Part shown: positions 50,937 through 64,000 of the stretch, piece after piece
Layout: every line of letters starts with the position of its first letter
How positions within the stretch are numbered: the stretch's first letter is position 1
NCBI GenBank assembly: GCA_013397795.1
Contig: VZTJ01000294.1
Span: forward strand, 2,203,924-2,267,923
Length of the DNA stretch: 64,000 bases
Direction of reading: 5' to 3'
DNA from: Orthonyx spaldingii
Taxonomy: Eukaryota; Chordata; Aves; Passeriformes; Orthonychidae
The notes under the pieces: generated by a model
What the model saw: the letters and a program-made list of their open reading frames with translations, nothing else
Database searches by the model: none
What the model was told of the DNA's origin: nothing
Made by a program: the position numbers and the translations under genes

Positions 50937-53900
50937 CTGCAATCCACTCCAACAAAATATACAGTTACTAATAAAATTTTGGTGTGACTTCTGGAATTAC
51001 TTTTCTGCTTCAAGCTGATCTGACTTCTGAGGTTTTTTTCTCATACCATTAAATTTTGTCAATCTGCTAAGAATGGTCAGTCAAAATGGGATAAAATGTA
51101 CAGTATCAGTAGGCTATAGGAACAGCCTTTAAAATAAATTCACTCCAGCCTCTAGCAGTGATGATCTGAGCTGGACGTGCTTTCCCTAGTGCAGGGCTCC
51201 TGCTGTGAAAGAACGAAAACTCAGAAAATCCTTTTTCTTACTTTGTACCAGGTATCAATATTTGACTACCCGCTCTCTGAGACTAAAAAGAGAAACCTGG
51301 CAACACAGATTTCTTCTGAAGGAGTGTATCTGTGTTCATTCTGCCACCCCACCTGCAGCTGTTCCAGAGGTGTGTGGTGTTTTCAGCAGTCCATCTGCTC
51401 AAAATGTAGTGGGGAAAGACCAGTCTAAGCCATAACAAGAATAACTGAATTTACTGCTTAGAGGAGGTGCTAAAAGTGATGCTGATAAAAATTACTGGGG
51501 GAGAGGGGTCAGCATAATTTAATTCCAGCAAAAAAATGGCAAATGCAATGCCAAAATAAGAATATTTGTGAATGCCAATATATCCCACATGGAGATATCT
51601 ATTCCACTTCCCAAATATCTGAGAGAGGAGCTGGTCTGGCAGCACATACTGAGATTAGAATTTTGATAGAACAGGGAGAAGGATATATTTCAACATACAG
51701 ATTCCAGTGGAGAAATCAAGTGTACACTGTTATTTAAAAAGAATGGACTGAATGTTAAACATATGTCTTTCCTCTAAGTAGTATTCTAAAGTGAGGACAA
51801 AAGTGGTTTTCCTGGCAAAAGGAACTTGAATTAAAATCAACAGGTGGAGCACAACTGACAACTTTAGAACTAGTGATGAGTCAAGGCCTAGGGGTAAATT
51901 ATCTGAATTACTTTTTTCAAAATGAATTTAGTGTTGCTTTTGCCTTTTTTTGAAATCCATGAATGAAAAAATATTAGTGTAACACCAATCCTGGAGCTTC
52001 AGTAACTGTAAATTAGAAAATACAAGTTCATCTGAAATTAAAATTATGAGATTTATAGCATCTACATTAGAAATCTTAACTTTGGTTTGCTGTGTGACCT
52101 CACCGGTCTCATTTCCTCACTGGCACCTCACCTTGTACACATCAGTGTTTGCTCAGTCTTTTGGAGGGTATAATAGAAATTCTCAAGGCTTCAAGGACAT
52201 ATGCATTGCTGCTGCTCTTTTCTCTATGTCCCCTTTGAGTGGGTGAGCTGACCCTCTTTGCTATTCTCTATTGTGTCATTTTTAATGTTAACTAAGATCA
52301 GAAAAGAGATGCAATGAAAGCTTTTAGAGCACTAAAAAGAACCATGCTTAGCCTGACGAAGAGCAATCCCTATTTTTTTTCTGTTCTTCATTCTAGGCAA
52401 TTTTATAGATTGTACTTCAAAATGAAAAGGATAAAATATTTGTAAGAGTACTGCAGAAATGACATCATGATCCTGTCCTTTAAGTCTTCCTCTTTCTGAA
52501 GTTCACTTCTGTTATATAAAGAGGGAAAGCCAGAAAAAAAATTTAAAATCAATACTGATTATTTTTCAACTTAATTAAAACATAATTGTCATGGTTCATG
52601 AATAAGATCTAGGGTACCTTCAGTTTATTATGTAAGCACTTTATTCCTCATTTGGTTTGACTTCAAGACTAGTCTGCTTCTGTCTGCTGTGTTATCAATC
52701 TTTTTCATGAATTATATTGATTACATATGACAATACTTTATATATTTCTGTAATTTCAAGGAAAAATACTGCCCCCTCTTTAAAGAATATCCCTTTATTT
52801 TCATCAACAATTAGCACATACATTGTCTAAGTAAATCTCTTCACCTGTGTTTCCTTTCTTACAACATGGTAAAATTGGAAAAATCTTAAAAAATGTTTCG
52901 TTCAGTTGTTTTTCCATTTTTTTCTAACCCTCTAAATTTAATAAGCTGAGTGAGGCTGCACAATATTCTGTGAGAGGCACATCATTTCCCTTTGCAGGAC
53001 GATTGACCAGCCTGGTTTGTCTGGACTGTGCACAGATATATAGGAAGATGCAGTGTTTAATGTCACAGGAACAGCAAAAAGCAGATGTGAGTGTTATGGA
53101 AAATAGTATTGAAACCATTAACCTCAGTCAGACCTAGTGACACTCTGTGAAGTGAGGGTGGGGAAGGCAGAATTTTTGCAAAGAGTTTTGTTTATGTTTT
53201 TTTGCCAGATTCTTAACCTCCTCAGACCTTCATCTTAAACTGCTTGGCAAAATATTTATTATCTTAAATTCTGATTGTAACTGCCTAACCTGTATTGAAA
53301 GTAATCCATGAAATGTGAACATAAAATAAATAAGAGATTACCAAGGAAAACCATCACTCACTTGGTTAATCAGCTTGGACAATAACAGCCAGAAACAAAA
53401 ATAATAAACTTTCTCCATTTCAACAATGTAAGACCTAAAATAAACTCCTCTGAAAATTTCTTTCATTATGACTGTTTCTGAAGAACTTTAAATATCAAAA
53501 ATTACAAAAGAAGGATAACACGTTGAATATTTTATTTCTGCCATCTCATGAAATTATATAAGTCTGCCCTGGAAAATAATAGTCTTAAACTGATTGATGC
53601 AACATCAGACTCTCTTAAAAATATTCAGAAACTAAAATGGTATATAATTGGGCAACTATATAGGAATATAACTATTTCGTAGGCTTTCTTGGGTCCTTTG
53701 ATGACTCTAATTTGGACTGCAGTTGTAAAACAAGATATTTGTGGGTTGGGTTAATGAGAGGAAAATTCCTCCTTTCTCCCTGCTTGCATGCAGACATTAA
53801 AGTGTTTACTATAAAGCAGGTACATTCTCTCTTCAATATCACACTTCCCCACCCCACAGAAACCTGACGTTTCCTGAGTGGATGCAGTGATTTGAGCAGG

Positions 53901-56900
53901 CCAAGTAATTTTGAAATAATGTAAGGACACCCGTGTCTCAGGGTTTTTTGTACTTTTACCCCAATGGACAATCTGAAATCTATCACCATCACTAAATCTC
54001 ACTGAAATGTAACCCTACAGAGGCATTTACTCCTCCCCTTCTGTTTGCTTGTGTCTTTCTCTCGTGCAAATCTACACGAAGGTTGAGATACCAAAATATT
54101 GTTTGTCTACTCTAAAATACTTGACTGCCACACATAATGAAAGCTAGATAAGGAGAGAATCTGTACATTTATATCCCACAGGAAAAAGTATATATGCTAT
54201 GACTTCAGCATTAACAAAGCTAGTGATGAATATTCATGTTTATCAATCCTGATTTAATAAAACTACTTAGTGTTAGACATTCACATGAAAGGCCAAACTA
54301 GATCTTTCTAGCTCTTAAAATAAATTGTTTTAACATTCCACAGATTATGTGGGTGTCTCATGCTGAGAACTTCTGTGCTAAAAGAATTAGTAACAACAAA
54401 CCCAAAAGAAATTAAAAGAACATTTTAAGACTTTATGTTAGAGCCTTACATGAGGACTTAGAAGGGTCTTCAATATATTTAACCTCAAATGCTATTGTGA
54501 GGAGAAATGGTTTCAAGATGGGGCTTTTTTGTTTTATTTAGAGAAAGCATTAACACAGAGGACTTAAGACCCAGATTTCATAAACTGCTTGATTCCCAAA
54601 CACTCCAGTGGTGTAGGTTCTGCAAAAAATCTTAATGGATACTCTTTGCCATGAAACATCCTGATAGATAGAAAATGCTTTTTGCTGCAGAGTTGTAGAG
54701 AAAGTTTGGGCCTTATAATTCTTATTGAGTTCAGGGACTGAATTAAAGAGAGCAGATCCTTAAAGGAAATGTTTAAAAGTGGGGCCAGTCCCTAATCCTT
54801 CTGGAGGCTCCTGGAGTCAGTATTCCCATCGTGTCCTGCCTCAGCCTCTGCCCTGAGAGAAGGACATTTTCCTTGTAGTATGGACAGCACTGAGAGTTCC
54901 TCACTCCAGGCCTGTCTTGGCTTTCTCCTGTGTTCCTACAGTTTTGTGGAATTTGGAAAGCTCCACACCTCATTTCCAACCTGTTCATAATGACCAGGAC
55001 TGATTGTGACTGTTGACCAATTGAACTGCTTTACTTTAGCTCATGAAAAACATTATTTTAAATTTTCTATTCTCTTCCAGATAAAGTCTGTTTATTCTGG
55101 CAGGTGTTCAGACTTGCCTCAGTCCATGTCAGTGTAGGGTGTCTCAAGCTTTCCTCAAACCACTGTTTATAGTCTCTCTGCCAGTTTGGAGAGCAGAAAG
55201 CTTTCTTTTTTCTTTCTTCCCGCCCCCTACCCCACCCTGTAGTAGAAGATAATTTAAAAAATTGCTTTAGGCATTTTCCTAAGATTATGATTTAAAGTCT
55301 TATAATCTCTTGAGGTCCTTGAGAAACAGGCCAGTCTCTGATCACTCTTGAGCAGTTGCCAGCTTGCCTGAAATACAGGGAGAAGGATAGGATGTGTCTG
55401 CCTTTCTAATTATATTTTTTAATATAGCAACTTACATAACCCTCTTTTTAAGTGACAAAAAATTAAACTGCTCAAAACTATATATTTTCCACTCTGTTAT
55501 TTTCCACTGAGTTATTTCAAAATGATAGGGAATATTTAAACCAACCTTTCTGCAGGAGTAATATGTACCTTCAAAAGATACCTTTAAAAACCAGGAGGGA
55601 AAATGTAATTATGCCATTCTGAAAGTCCTGTATAGAGACCTGATTTGAGTAAACTTAAAACTATCTGCTATCAACAAGAAGTTGCTAGTACACTTTGACC
55701 ATGGTAGCATAGAAAGAAGGCCTTATTATTCGTAATTTATTTAAATGGACTTTATTTTCAGACGATGTGCATGGATCTGAGTTTGCATGTATTTCTGTAA
55801 TACATTTTGAAAGTAATATCTTCAAACCAGCAGAAACTACCTCAGATTACTTTCTTGATCTGTCTTTTAGGCATTAAAATTTGACATGACCATACTAGAA
55901 ACAGTCTAATGGTCTCACTAGGGACATTATCCTGTCACCAAAAGTGACATCATATGTGGGTGAAAACAGCTATGACAGTTTGAAGGTGCCACTTTACAAT
56001 GGACTTTGTCACTGTTTCACAACTGGAAGTTATTGTGCCAGAGTAGTTCATGTCACAAGAATTCCTTTATCACACTGCAAAATCGACAGTGGAGTAAATC
56101 AGTTTTAGCTCAAACTGAAGTCAAAAGGGTGATTTGTGCTACAATCCATAAGAACTGGCAGTGGAACATCTGGGTGTTGGTAACTTCTGGCTGGAACCTG
56201 GGCACAGCTACCTGAGAGAAGGTGCAGGCTGAAGTCAATGCAGATGTTTCTGCAGTGGTTGTGAGAGCGAGCCCAGACGGCGACTGGAGCCAGGCAGCTC
56301 AGAAGGAGCAGAATTAATCTGTGGTAAGGCTGAGGAGTGACCAGCCTTGCAAAAACATTTGCTCATCGAGCCACAGCAATGGTTTGGGCCTATTGCCATG
56401 CTCATGAATTGCATTGTTAACAAACTAATGCATTCAGTCTCATTGCTGCAGTATTGCTTCTATGCAACACCTTTTCCTGTGGCAGTCCCATAATTAAGCA
56501 CAGTCTGAAGGGAAGGATCTGTCTTTTGTTGTGCTGCTTAAATCCTGCCTTTCATTCAGAAATGCAAGTAGATTGTTTTATCCAACCCCTTTCCTTCTGA
56601 AAGATGTGAGCAGGAGAATTTATACTCAGTTTTGACCACTTGTGAACATTTAGTCTAGTAGATAGCTCTGTTTTCTCAGCAAGGAGCTCTGTCTTTCTGT
56701 CTATGGCTATAAATATATGCAGGCAGTTAGCTGCATTTCACTCTGTATGCAGGGTTCACCCAAACATGGCAACTTGAGTCTTCAATAAACCAAATTGGTG
56801 ACAAAATGGAAACCAAACTGGGGGAAAAAAACCAACCCAGTACTAATAAACTTTTGTGAATGATATCTTCTCCTTTTTGGATGTGAGTCCAAGAAAGCAG

Positions 56901-59900
56901 ATTATATATTGACTGTTAGGTACTGGTGAAGCATCTGAACGAGCTGGAAGAAAGTTTGCAATAGGTTTATATAGAAAGCTTTCTAGAATTGAAAACCAGT
57001 GAAGTCATTGGAGGGGATTATACATGATCCAATACGTAGGGAAAAGTATCTTTTGGATATGGCAGTGTAATTGAAATGCATCCATTCTAAATGCTGTAGG
57101 CAAAAGCCCACAGAATGAGCCAGTGGAAATAATATAAATATTCCTCCAAGAGTCTCAAGATGAAAGGTGCCATATTCCTTAATCTAGTACAGATTCATTT
57201 ATCCTTCAGTGAGGAGAAGAATAAATAGACCCACATGCACTTGATTGCTGGATATAAACCTGCTCAGATTACTGTTGAGCTTAATTGGTACTGTTTTTAT
57301 GAAATGACATGAATAAACATGGGGATCCTGTTCTGCTTCCCAAGGGGGAAACCACCAGTTTAAATGCTAGTGGGTTACATCTAAGGAAATACATAGTGAA
57401 GGCAGAGGATTGGAACGGAGAAAGAGACAGGAGAATTTGAGTAAACAGCCATTACTTTCACTGTTGTTGTGCATCAGGTATGATCAAGTCAAGGAACACA
57501 GTTTCTGGGGTCATTATTTCCAAACAATTAAAAGTAAACAAACAGGAAAACATTAACACACAGAAAATACTTAATGTTTGAGCTCAGTCAGAGAGCTTTT
57601 CTGCCATTCCTTTTCTCTGCTTAATAGAGCACATTCATACAAGCAATAAGAGTAGAAATGTTTTACTCTCCCAAGGTCTTTCTAAAGGTACTTTCTTTCC
57701 TTTTCAACATCTGTTTGATTGGAATGTGACCTCAGCCTTCCAGCACCTCAGCTCTGTCCTGGTGTGTTTTGGTTGCATTAGGCAAGAGCAGTCGTGGGAG
57801 GTGTATTTCTCAGTGATGAGGTGTGCAGCAGTTTCTCAGAGGAGAGTGAAAGAGCAGAAGCAGCCAATTCCTTCTGACCCTGTGACCCTTCAAGTATTCA
57901 CGTAGGCTGGCCCCAGTCCCGGCCCTTTTGCAGCTGGAGTGCAGCAGCACAATAGGGCTGGAATGTCTCCTGTGGGAATTCCACAAAGGTATAAAGGGGT
58001 AGGGAAAAAAAATTACATTAATGTACACTGTGCACTCGGGATTAAATGGATCCTCTGGAATGGGAACAGTGCCAGTAACAATGTTGTTCAATCAGATGAC
58101 AGCCTCTGTAAAAGGGGCAGTTTTATTTATATGTATGTATGCACCTGAGGAAAACCTGAACTGATAAAAATGTGCAGCATAAAATGTGAATAGGTCAGTC
58201 TTCACATAAATACTGTGTCTCTTAGCTGTAGGAACAGTTAAATTCTCATAGTGAATGCAAATATCTTCTATAGTGTTTATTCAGCAGTTTGATCAAAATG
58301 TCATTTGTTTTTGGGGTTTTTTTTTGTCTTCTCTTCATATAGTTACCTGATAGTCAAACCCATGTTCCAAGCTGCAGTCCAGGACTGAAGACGAGAGAAA
58401 GTTGTTAGTAAGTTCAACTGTTTGGCCTGTAGGGATTCACAAGGGTTGGGTCTCCTGGCTCCTGAACAGTTTAAGTGTTCTGTGCCTGTCCAGTTCTGCA
58501 GACAACATTCCTTTCAAGGAAGAAGGGAGAAAGGCTTTTACTGACATAGCACATCAGCTCACTAGTTTAGGTAGTTAAAATTGGATAACAGGGATTTTTC
58601 TCTGAAATAAAATATTTAAGAAATTCTATTCCAAGAAAATAGAGACTTGTTTTCCTTCCTTTTTTTTTCTATTAGAGGTTATGGAATAATTTGGAAAGTT
58701 GATCCTACAGCTTATTTATTCATTTCTAGGCTAGCTATATCCAAATAATTTGGCACTTGAACAAAATCACAGAATTAAAGTGGTTCCAGCTTCTCTCTTG
58801 GCAGTGAGAATGAAGCAATGTTGTTATGCAAACATCTTCCTTTAATTTGTATGGCCCAAAAAGGTTTATTTTTCCTTTCCTTTGAAAGAAGGGACAAATT
58901 TTCATTTCCATCTCAGCAACTTTTGCAATTAGCCTCCTACTTAACATGCTCCCACCAAATAATGTTCAATGTCTGTATGACTGCTCAATATTTCTTACAA
59001 TCCCACTGTATTTTTTCTATAGATGAAAATGCTCTTGGACAGTATTCTGAGCTCCAAAGGACTGGTATTGGCATTGAGGATGATGTTTAGTTTATGGTTT
59101 AACTCTGTTGCTTGAAAAATATTTGTTTTTATCAGCTCAGTGAGTAGAACTCTGTAATTTTGTCCAGTCTATGCAACTGTAGTAACAAAGCATGTCAGGA
59201 ATAATCCCATGAATGGCCAAACCCCCACCAGCAGTAATGGCTGAGGGTAGGGCTTTATTTTAGTGATTGACAGAAGAACCAGTTGTGTATATGTAAACCC
59301 TGAAATGGAAAAGATTGTGAAAAATGTGTCTTATCGAGGAACATAAATGTAGTGTTTATTCCATGATAAGATCTTTCTGGAAAATGCCAAGGAGCTACCT
59401 TTTAACCAAAGGAGTTCATGGAACTCTGGTCCAGTGTAGGGTGTTTGCAAGGTTGCATCAAACCTACTTTATTCTCTTTCCTTATCTACTGAGGTCGAAT
59501 TTAGATGTGTTTGGTGCACATCCTCTGTAAATAATAATGGTTTGGGAGGTAGCAGAGACTCTAAGTGATATTTTTGAGCAGAATTTATACTCAAAGATTA
59601 AGAAGGCTTTGTTTTGTTGGGTTTTTTCTTAACTTCTTTTCCATCCCCTGAATGGGCTGATTTCAGAAAACAATCTCCTGCTTTGAAACCTTTGTCTTTA
59701 GGGAACTAGTTCTAGTTAAAAAATATGTGAATGTAGGTTACGGCTTTGCCTTGCCACAGGAAGTTGTTATTTCTTGCTTATCATGCATAAATAAATCATT
59801 AGTGTATTTCTTGAACAATTTTTTTCATATGACAAAAGGTTTTATAGATTGGTGGATAGACAAATATTTCTGATAACAAACCCTCTGTATTTACATGGTT

Positions 59901-61424
59901 ATGGGGAGCAAGTTTTGCCTTATTTTGTAGAGTACCAAACGGTGTGGATTTCTAGACCTGCTATTCCTTTTTACCTCTTTAACTTGGATGTGTCAGAATA
60001 TTGGGTTTGCACAGGCATGTATCAGGAAAGAAGTGATTATGGACTGAAGGTGTCATTCTTGAGAGTGATGGCTCAATAATTGGAGAGAATTGGAGACTCA
60101 AGAGAACCCACTTGTCTCCAGATGGCTGTAGACTCTGCAAATTGCTGCACAATTTGTACTGAATAGATTAGTGGAAGATAAAATTCCCTTTAAGTGTATT
60201 TGAAATTGGGAAATTTGGAACTCAAAGGTTCATCTCTTGGGCAATTTTCAAAGTCTTAACTGTGCAGTGCCAACTTGCTGTTTTGGGGAAATGTTTCCTG
60301 ATTTCAATTTTCTGGTAAAATATCAGCATTAATGGGCTATTGTGGGATCATTTCTTTTCTCACAGTTTTAATTTCATTGACTTTACACTTGCCCAAATAA
60401 ACTGTAGTACATACAAGTGATGAAAATTCTGTGCTTAGGCTGTGATTTTTGAAAGGGTTTTATGGAAAAACCTGTCTCTGGTAAACATTTTTCTAATAAA
60501 TTCTACCCCGTGGATTTATTTTTAAACAGCACTCCTGTTTAGCTGCCTAAAAATTATAGTCACTTGTTAAATTGTTTTAATAAATTTTCAGTGTTTGAAT
60601 TAGTGCCGTTAGATCACACAGCCCTTTGATTTGTTCAAATGTGTTATAGCATTTCCACTACAACTTTGACACCTGTTTTGAGCACTTTCAGCTCTTAGAT
60701 GCAAGTAATTGGTTCAGATAATGCATTAAGAATGGAAATTGATGTGCAATCTGCAAAAATACCTGTTCCATGACCCAGTGTGCAAAGGGGTTGGAAAAAC
60801 AGCAAAATGTTTGATGTGAGGCAGAAAATATGAACAATTTTGAGGGAAAATGGTTAATCCTACAAATGCTGCTAAGATTTTACTGGCAAATGGTGTTTGT
60901 TTCTCAGCTCACAAAATAGATGCAAGCCTTCAACCATGTTATTACTCAGCAGATAGCTCAGTGATGTTTATCCTTGTTCCTCTAACCTGGACTGTGTTCA
61001 GATTGCAAGTATTTCAATACTCTCTTAAATTCCTTACACTGACTGAGCACAGTTTTATCTGAACACCTAAAAGTCAGAATTTGAACAGTTTGGGGGATAA
61101 TTATTGTCCAGCAGAACTGTGAGGTGCTGTTTCTGGTTCCTGCTCAAATGATGACTACATCTGATCAATGTGTTTTGGAAGGCCTTTTCTGTGCATGTTC
61201 ACCAGGATATAAAGTTCACCTGTTACAGTCAGGGGCAGCAAACAATGACTTTCACTCATGCTTTTAACCCTGGAGATTTGGTTTGCAGTGCCTATTCTGG
61301 TATAAGTACAGGTGTGTCTGTGTGACATCAGAGTATCTATAGAGACTCCAGATCACAACTTTGACATGTGGGTTCTGTTTGCACCTATGTTTGTGACACT
61401 TGCTTCAGTCCTTTGCTTTGTTTT
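50937..61424. other. AT-rich non-coding stretch, nothing gene-like
   Basis: Open frames stay near or below 106 codons (53672-53992, minus) with no family resemblance. A pyrimidine-rich run followed by AG at 55201-55241 looks like a splice acceptor, but no open exon follows. The only repeat trace is the possible MIR fragment at 52087. Confidence 0.65.
52087..52124 (+). repeat. Possible second MIR-like fragment
   Basis: GCTGTGTGACCT at 52089-52100 followed by CTCATTTCCTCACTG at 52108-52122 matches two consecutive MIR core segments, with the roughly 20 bases between them in MIR reduced to 7. It is too short to be sure. Confidence 0.35.
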
Positions 61425-61449
61425 CTTCTTCTTCTTTTTTTTTTTTTTT
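61425..61449. repeat. CTT repeat running into a T run
   Basis: Three TCTTC-type units are followed by T15. A simple repeat. Confidence 0.8.
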
Positions 61450-61844
61450 AATAACTGCAATGGAAATAATGGACCTCCAGAGAATGTATTATTGGGAAAA
61501 CCTTGTGAGAATGCTTGTGAAAAAGATCCCACAGTATTTGCTCAACTTTAAATCTTGGTGCAGTTGAATATCCTGCCCAAATCCATAGCCTCACTATTTT
61601 ATACTAAACATGAGTAAGGTTTGGTCAATATTTCAGATTCTGATAATGTAACCTTCCTCTAGCATTCTGCTAGGCTTTGTCACCCATGTACTGTTCTCAA
61701 AACTTAACAGCTTTATCCTAGGCTGCCTCTCCCAGAGCTGCCTGTAAATAAATTGAAACTCATAAATAACTTGGCAATGGTTGGAGGGCTAACATGTTAA
61801 GATCACTGCCTGTTGCAATTACTATCATTCCCTTGGACTCTTTC

Positions 61845-61866
61845 TTTTTTTTTTTTTTTTTTTTTT
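61845..61866. repeat. T homopolymer (22)
   Basis: An uninterrupted T22 run after TTTC. I looked for a matching flanking duplication and found none. Confidence 0.9.
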
Positions 61867-62973
61867 GTCAGCAGTGCTCACTTACTGCTCCTTAGCACAG
61901 GGTATTACCTTTTCTCTAATTTTGATTTTGAAGTAACGTGAAGTCTATCTTTGTGGCACCGTTTCAAGGCTGAAGTCCCTGTGCATTACTCTATTGTCGA
62001 AAAGAAAATGTTATTAAACAAACTTCTCTTTCAGAGTCAAACATAAATCTCAGCTCTGACTAGAGCACACCTCAATAAGATATTTGAACACTGCACAACA
62101 TTGTTTCTCACATATGCAAATAAATAACTAAAGGACATTAATGATTTGTCCTAAGGATCAATTAAGGAATCCCTGCCTGGGACATAAAAATCCTTCCTCA
62201 TATCCTGTGCCTTTATCCCCCAGGCTGGTTTGCTTATTTTTGAACATCATTGCAAACAGGGAAGGTTTTAGGACATGAGCCAGCACCACTTGTGAATAGT
62301 GCAGGGTTTTCTGAATGCTGATGAGCACACAAATGTCAGGTGATTGTTCCAAGCCCCGGTGTTCTGGGTGATGTCCATTGGGTCCACTGCTGATGTGCTC
62401 AGTAATGAAGACAAATTGAGCTGGTTCTCCTGCTCATTACCTGCATCATGCTTTATAAACAATAAGACAAAGTTCAGAAAGTGGAATTTAAAGGGACAGT
62501 ATCATGCTAGATTTGCAGTTTTGTTTAATTGAAGACCAAGACAGATTTTCCTGTACAACTTCCAGAATATAAAATTTCCAATTGAAATGAATTTTTAAAC
62601 AAGCATTCCCATGTGGTGCATATAAGTCAAACACTATATTAGAACCAGAAAATGAAACTCATTCAAAAGTCTAAACAAATGTATAAATGGTTAGTTTATT
62701 TTCACTTCTGATGCAAACGGGAAAAGTAAGCAAGCAGAATTATTGATCAAATGGAAGGTCAATTTAAAACATTCTTTTAAGTTCAGTAATCAAAGGTGAT
62801 GAATTTAATACAAGCAAAGACAGATTTGGATGGGGCTTTGGGGGATTTTTTGGTTTTATTTTGGTTTTTTTTTATATATTTTTGAAACATGCCATGTTTC
62901 CTGTAGCTTGAACTCTATAGATATCCAAAACTTGAAAATGCTACATACTTAAATGTATTTACTTTTGAGGATT

Positions 62974-62987
62974 AAAAAAAAAAAAAN

Positions 62988-63015
<28 letters not shown>
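62974..63015. repeat. A homopolymer (42) with one N
   Basis: A run of 42 positions, all A except the unresolved base at 62987. The N inside a homopolymer suggests that its true length and sequence were uncertain in the assembly. Confidence 0.92.
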
Positions 63016-63019
<4 letters not shown>

Positions 63020-63045
63020 TCCCTTATTAAGTTTTCCCTTATTAC
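63016..63045. repeat. 15-base tandem duplication after the A run
   Basis: GTTTTCCCTTATTAA (63016-63030) is followed by GTTTTCCCTTATTAC (63031-63045), differing only in the last base. The pair abuts the A42 run, so slippage or a mis-joined read at the homopolymer is a likely cause. Confidence 0.9.
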
Positions 63046-64000
63046 TACAGTAATTAAAATGGAATCTATAAGTCTGTGCGTGTCAAAAATACTTAGAATA
63101 CTAATTTCATTCCAGGCCCAAACTTTTAGAAGAAACTCTACTCGATCTCAAACTTCCTTTGTCTGATTTTTAACTGCAGGGTTGTCTTTCACTGACTCAA
63201 CTAGATCTAAATAGAGCATAGTTACAAAAATGATTTGTATCCAGTTCTGTTTTACGTATTATCTTGCGCTTGAGTAACAAAGAAGGCTTGAAAGATGTAT
63301 CAGTCAGTCACCACAATTAAACAAACTGGAATACATAGTGTCTGAAGAGGCAGAAATCAGCTGCCTATATTGGCAATTTTCCTCCTTAGCTGCACTGTCA
63401 TTAAAAGAGAAACACTTGAAATTCTGCCTATGGGTTTGCCATAGGTGTGCAATTGAGGCACAAAGCACATCCTTTCTTGCTCTGGCCATGTGTGAAAGTT
63501 GCTCATGCAATTAACTGTTTTGCCTTTCAGTCTGCACTCACTGTAAGGCGTTGGTTGCTCAGGATAATGTTTTCCAGGGGAGCCAGATTGTTCAGGTGGA
63601 CAGGACTGAAACAGGGAAAGTGGCCACCAGATTTACCACCAAAAATAGAGGATGAATAGTGGCAGAAATTGGTATTCCAGGAGAAAGAGCAGAGCAATTC
63701 CTGGTGCAGAACTAAACTGGGCTTTGTGTCTGACAGCGAATTTCAGGGAGCATGGGCTGAAGTGACACTACTGATTCCAGGGTGAGGTAAATCAGAACTG
63801 TATTCTTGGAGATGAATCTGAGTATCCAGGAGGAGTACCCAGGCTATCAGTGCTGAGTATCCCAGGCTCTGGGTTGCTGCCTCCTGCTGCTTTGTCAAGG
63901 GCTGCAGCTGTGGACACACAGAGTGAGGTGAATTGGGTCTCGTCTGGCATTAATGCTGAAGTATTCATACATTTGTTTTTCTTTCACTACTGAATTAAGT

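Larger units (their letters stand above)
61450..64000. other. AT-rich non-coding stretch to window end
   Basis: Contains two long homopolymers, a 15-base tandem duplication and a T/G-rich tract at 62831-62873. No exon or interspersed element is recognised; open frames stay below about 70 codons. Confidence 0.65.

Noticed and set aside
53209..53260. A third MIR-like trace (TTAACCTCCTCAGACCTTCATCT).
   Set aside because: Matches only short pieces out of register with the MIR core; no better than chance.
55201..55241. Strong pyrimidine tract followed by AG, like a splice acceptor.
   Set aside because: No open exon or donor site follows; such tracts occur by chance in 64 kb. The same applies to acceptor-like sequences near 929, 37916, 39764 and 50617.
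1..64000. Prokaryotic features such as operons, ribosome binding sites, CRISPR arrays or insertion sequences.
   Set aside because: Stop density, CpG depletion and the CR1 element show vertebrate nuclear DNA; no spaced direct-repeat array or long bacterial-style coding run exists.

Overview
This window looks like bird nuclear DNA that lies between genes or inside a very long intron. The sequence is AT-rich and CpG-poor and is dense in stops in all six frames. I found no coding exon, tRNA, rRNA or CRISPR array that I can defend. The bird assignment rests on one clear repeat, a 5'-truncated CR1 LINE at about 45378-46070. It has the duplicated ATTCTATG 3' tail that defines CR1, a decayed reverse-transcriptase reading frame and a 3' region typical of avian copies. 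The near absence of any other interspersed repeat in 64 kb also fits a bird and argues against a mammal. A passerine is my best guess, from the style of the CR1 copy, but that is inference.

Layout: 1-8490 is AT-rich unique DNA with small tandem repeats and an exact 15-base double nuclear-receptor site at 7159. 8491-8999 is a GC-richer patch ending in a TTTGG-rich tract. 9000-20700 is unique DNA; its most striking point is a pair of perfect 16-base palindromes at 16527-16567, one like an RFX X-box and one like an EBF site. 20724-22350 is a GC-rich island whose minus strand stays almost open for about 1.2 kb, with two TGA stops. It is followed by a 38-base T run that may be the tail of a small retrocopy. 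22811-43800 is featureless unique DNA apart from simple repeats and a few candidate regulatory motifs. 43810-46070 holds an ancient MIR-like SINE relic and the CR1. 46071-64000 is again unique DNA with a tandem duplication at 47115, paired HNF1-like sites at 50901, a second possible MIR relic, and long homopolymers near the right end, one containing the only N.

No genes can be shown to work together here. What may be functional is regulatory: several palindromic or paired transcription-factor-like motifs that would stand out if the surrounding bases are conserved among birds. I saw no evidence of a novel gene system, and the findings below are ranked with that in mind.
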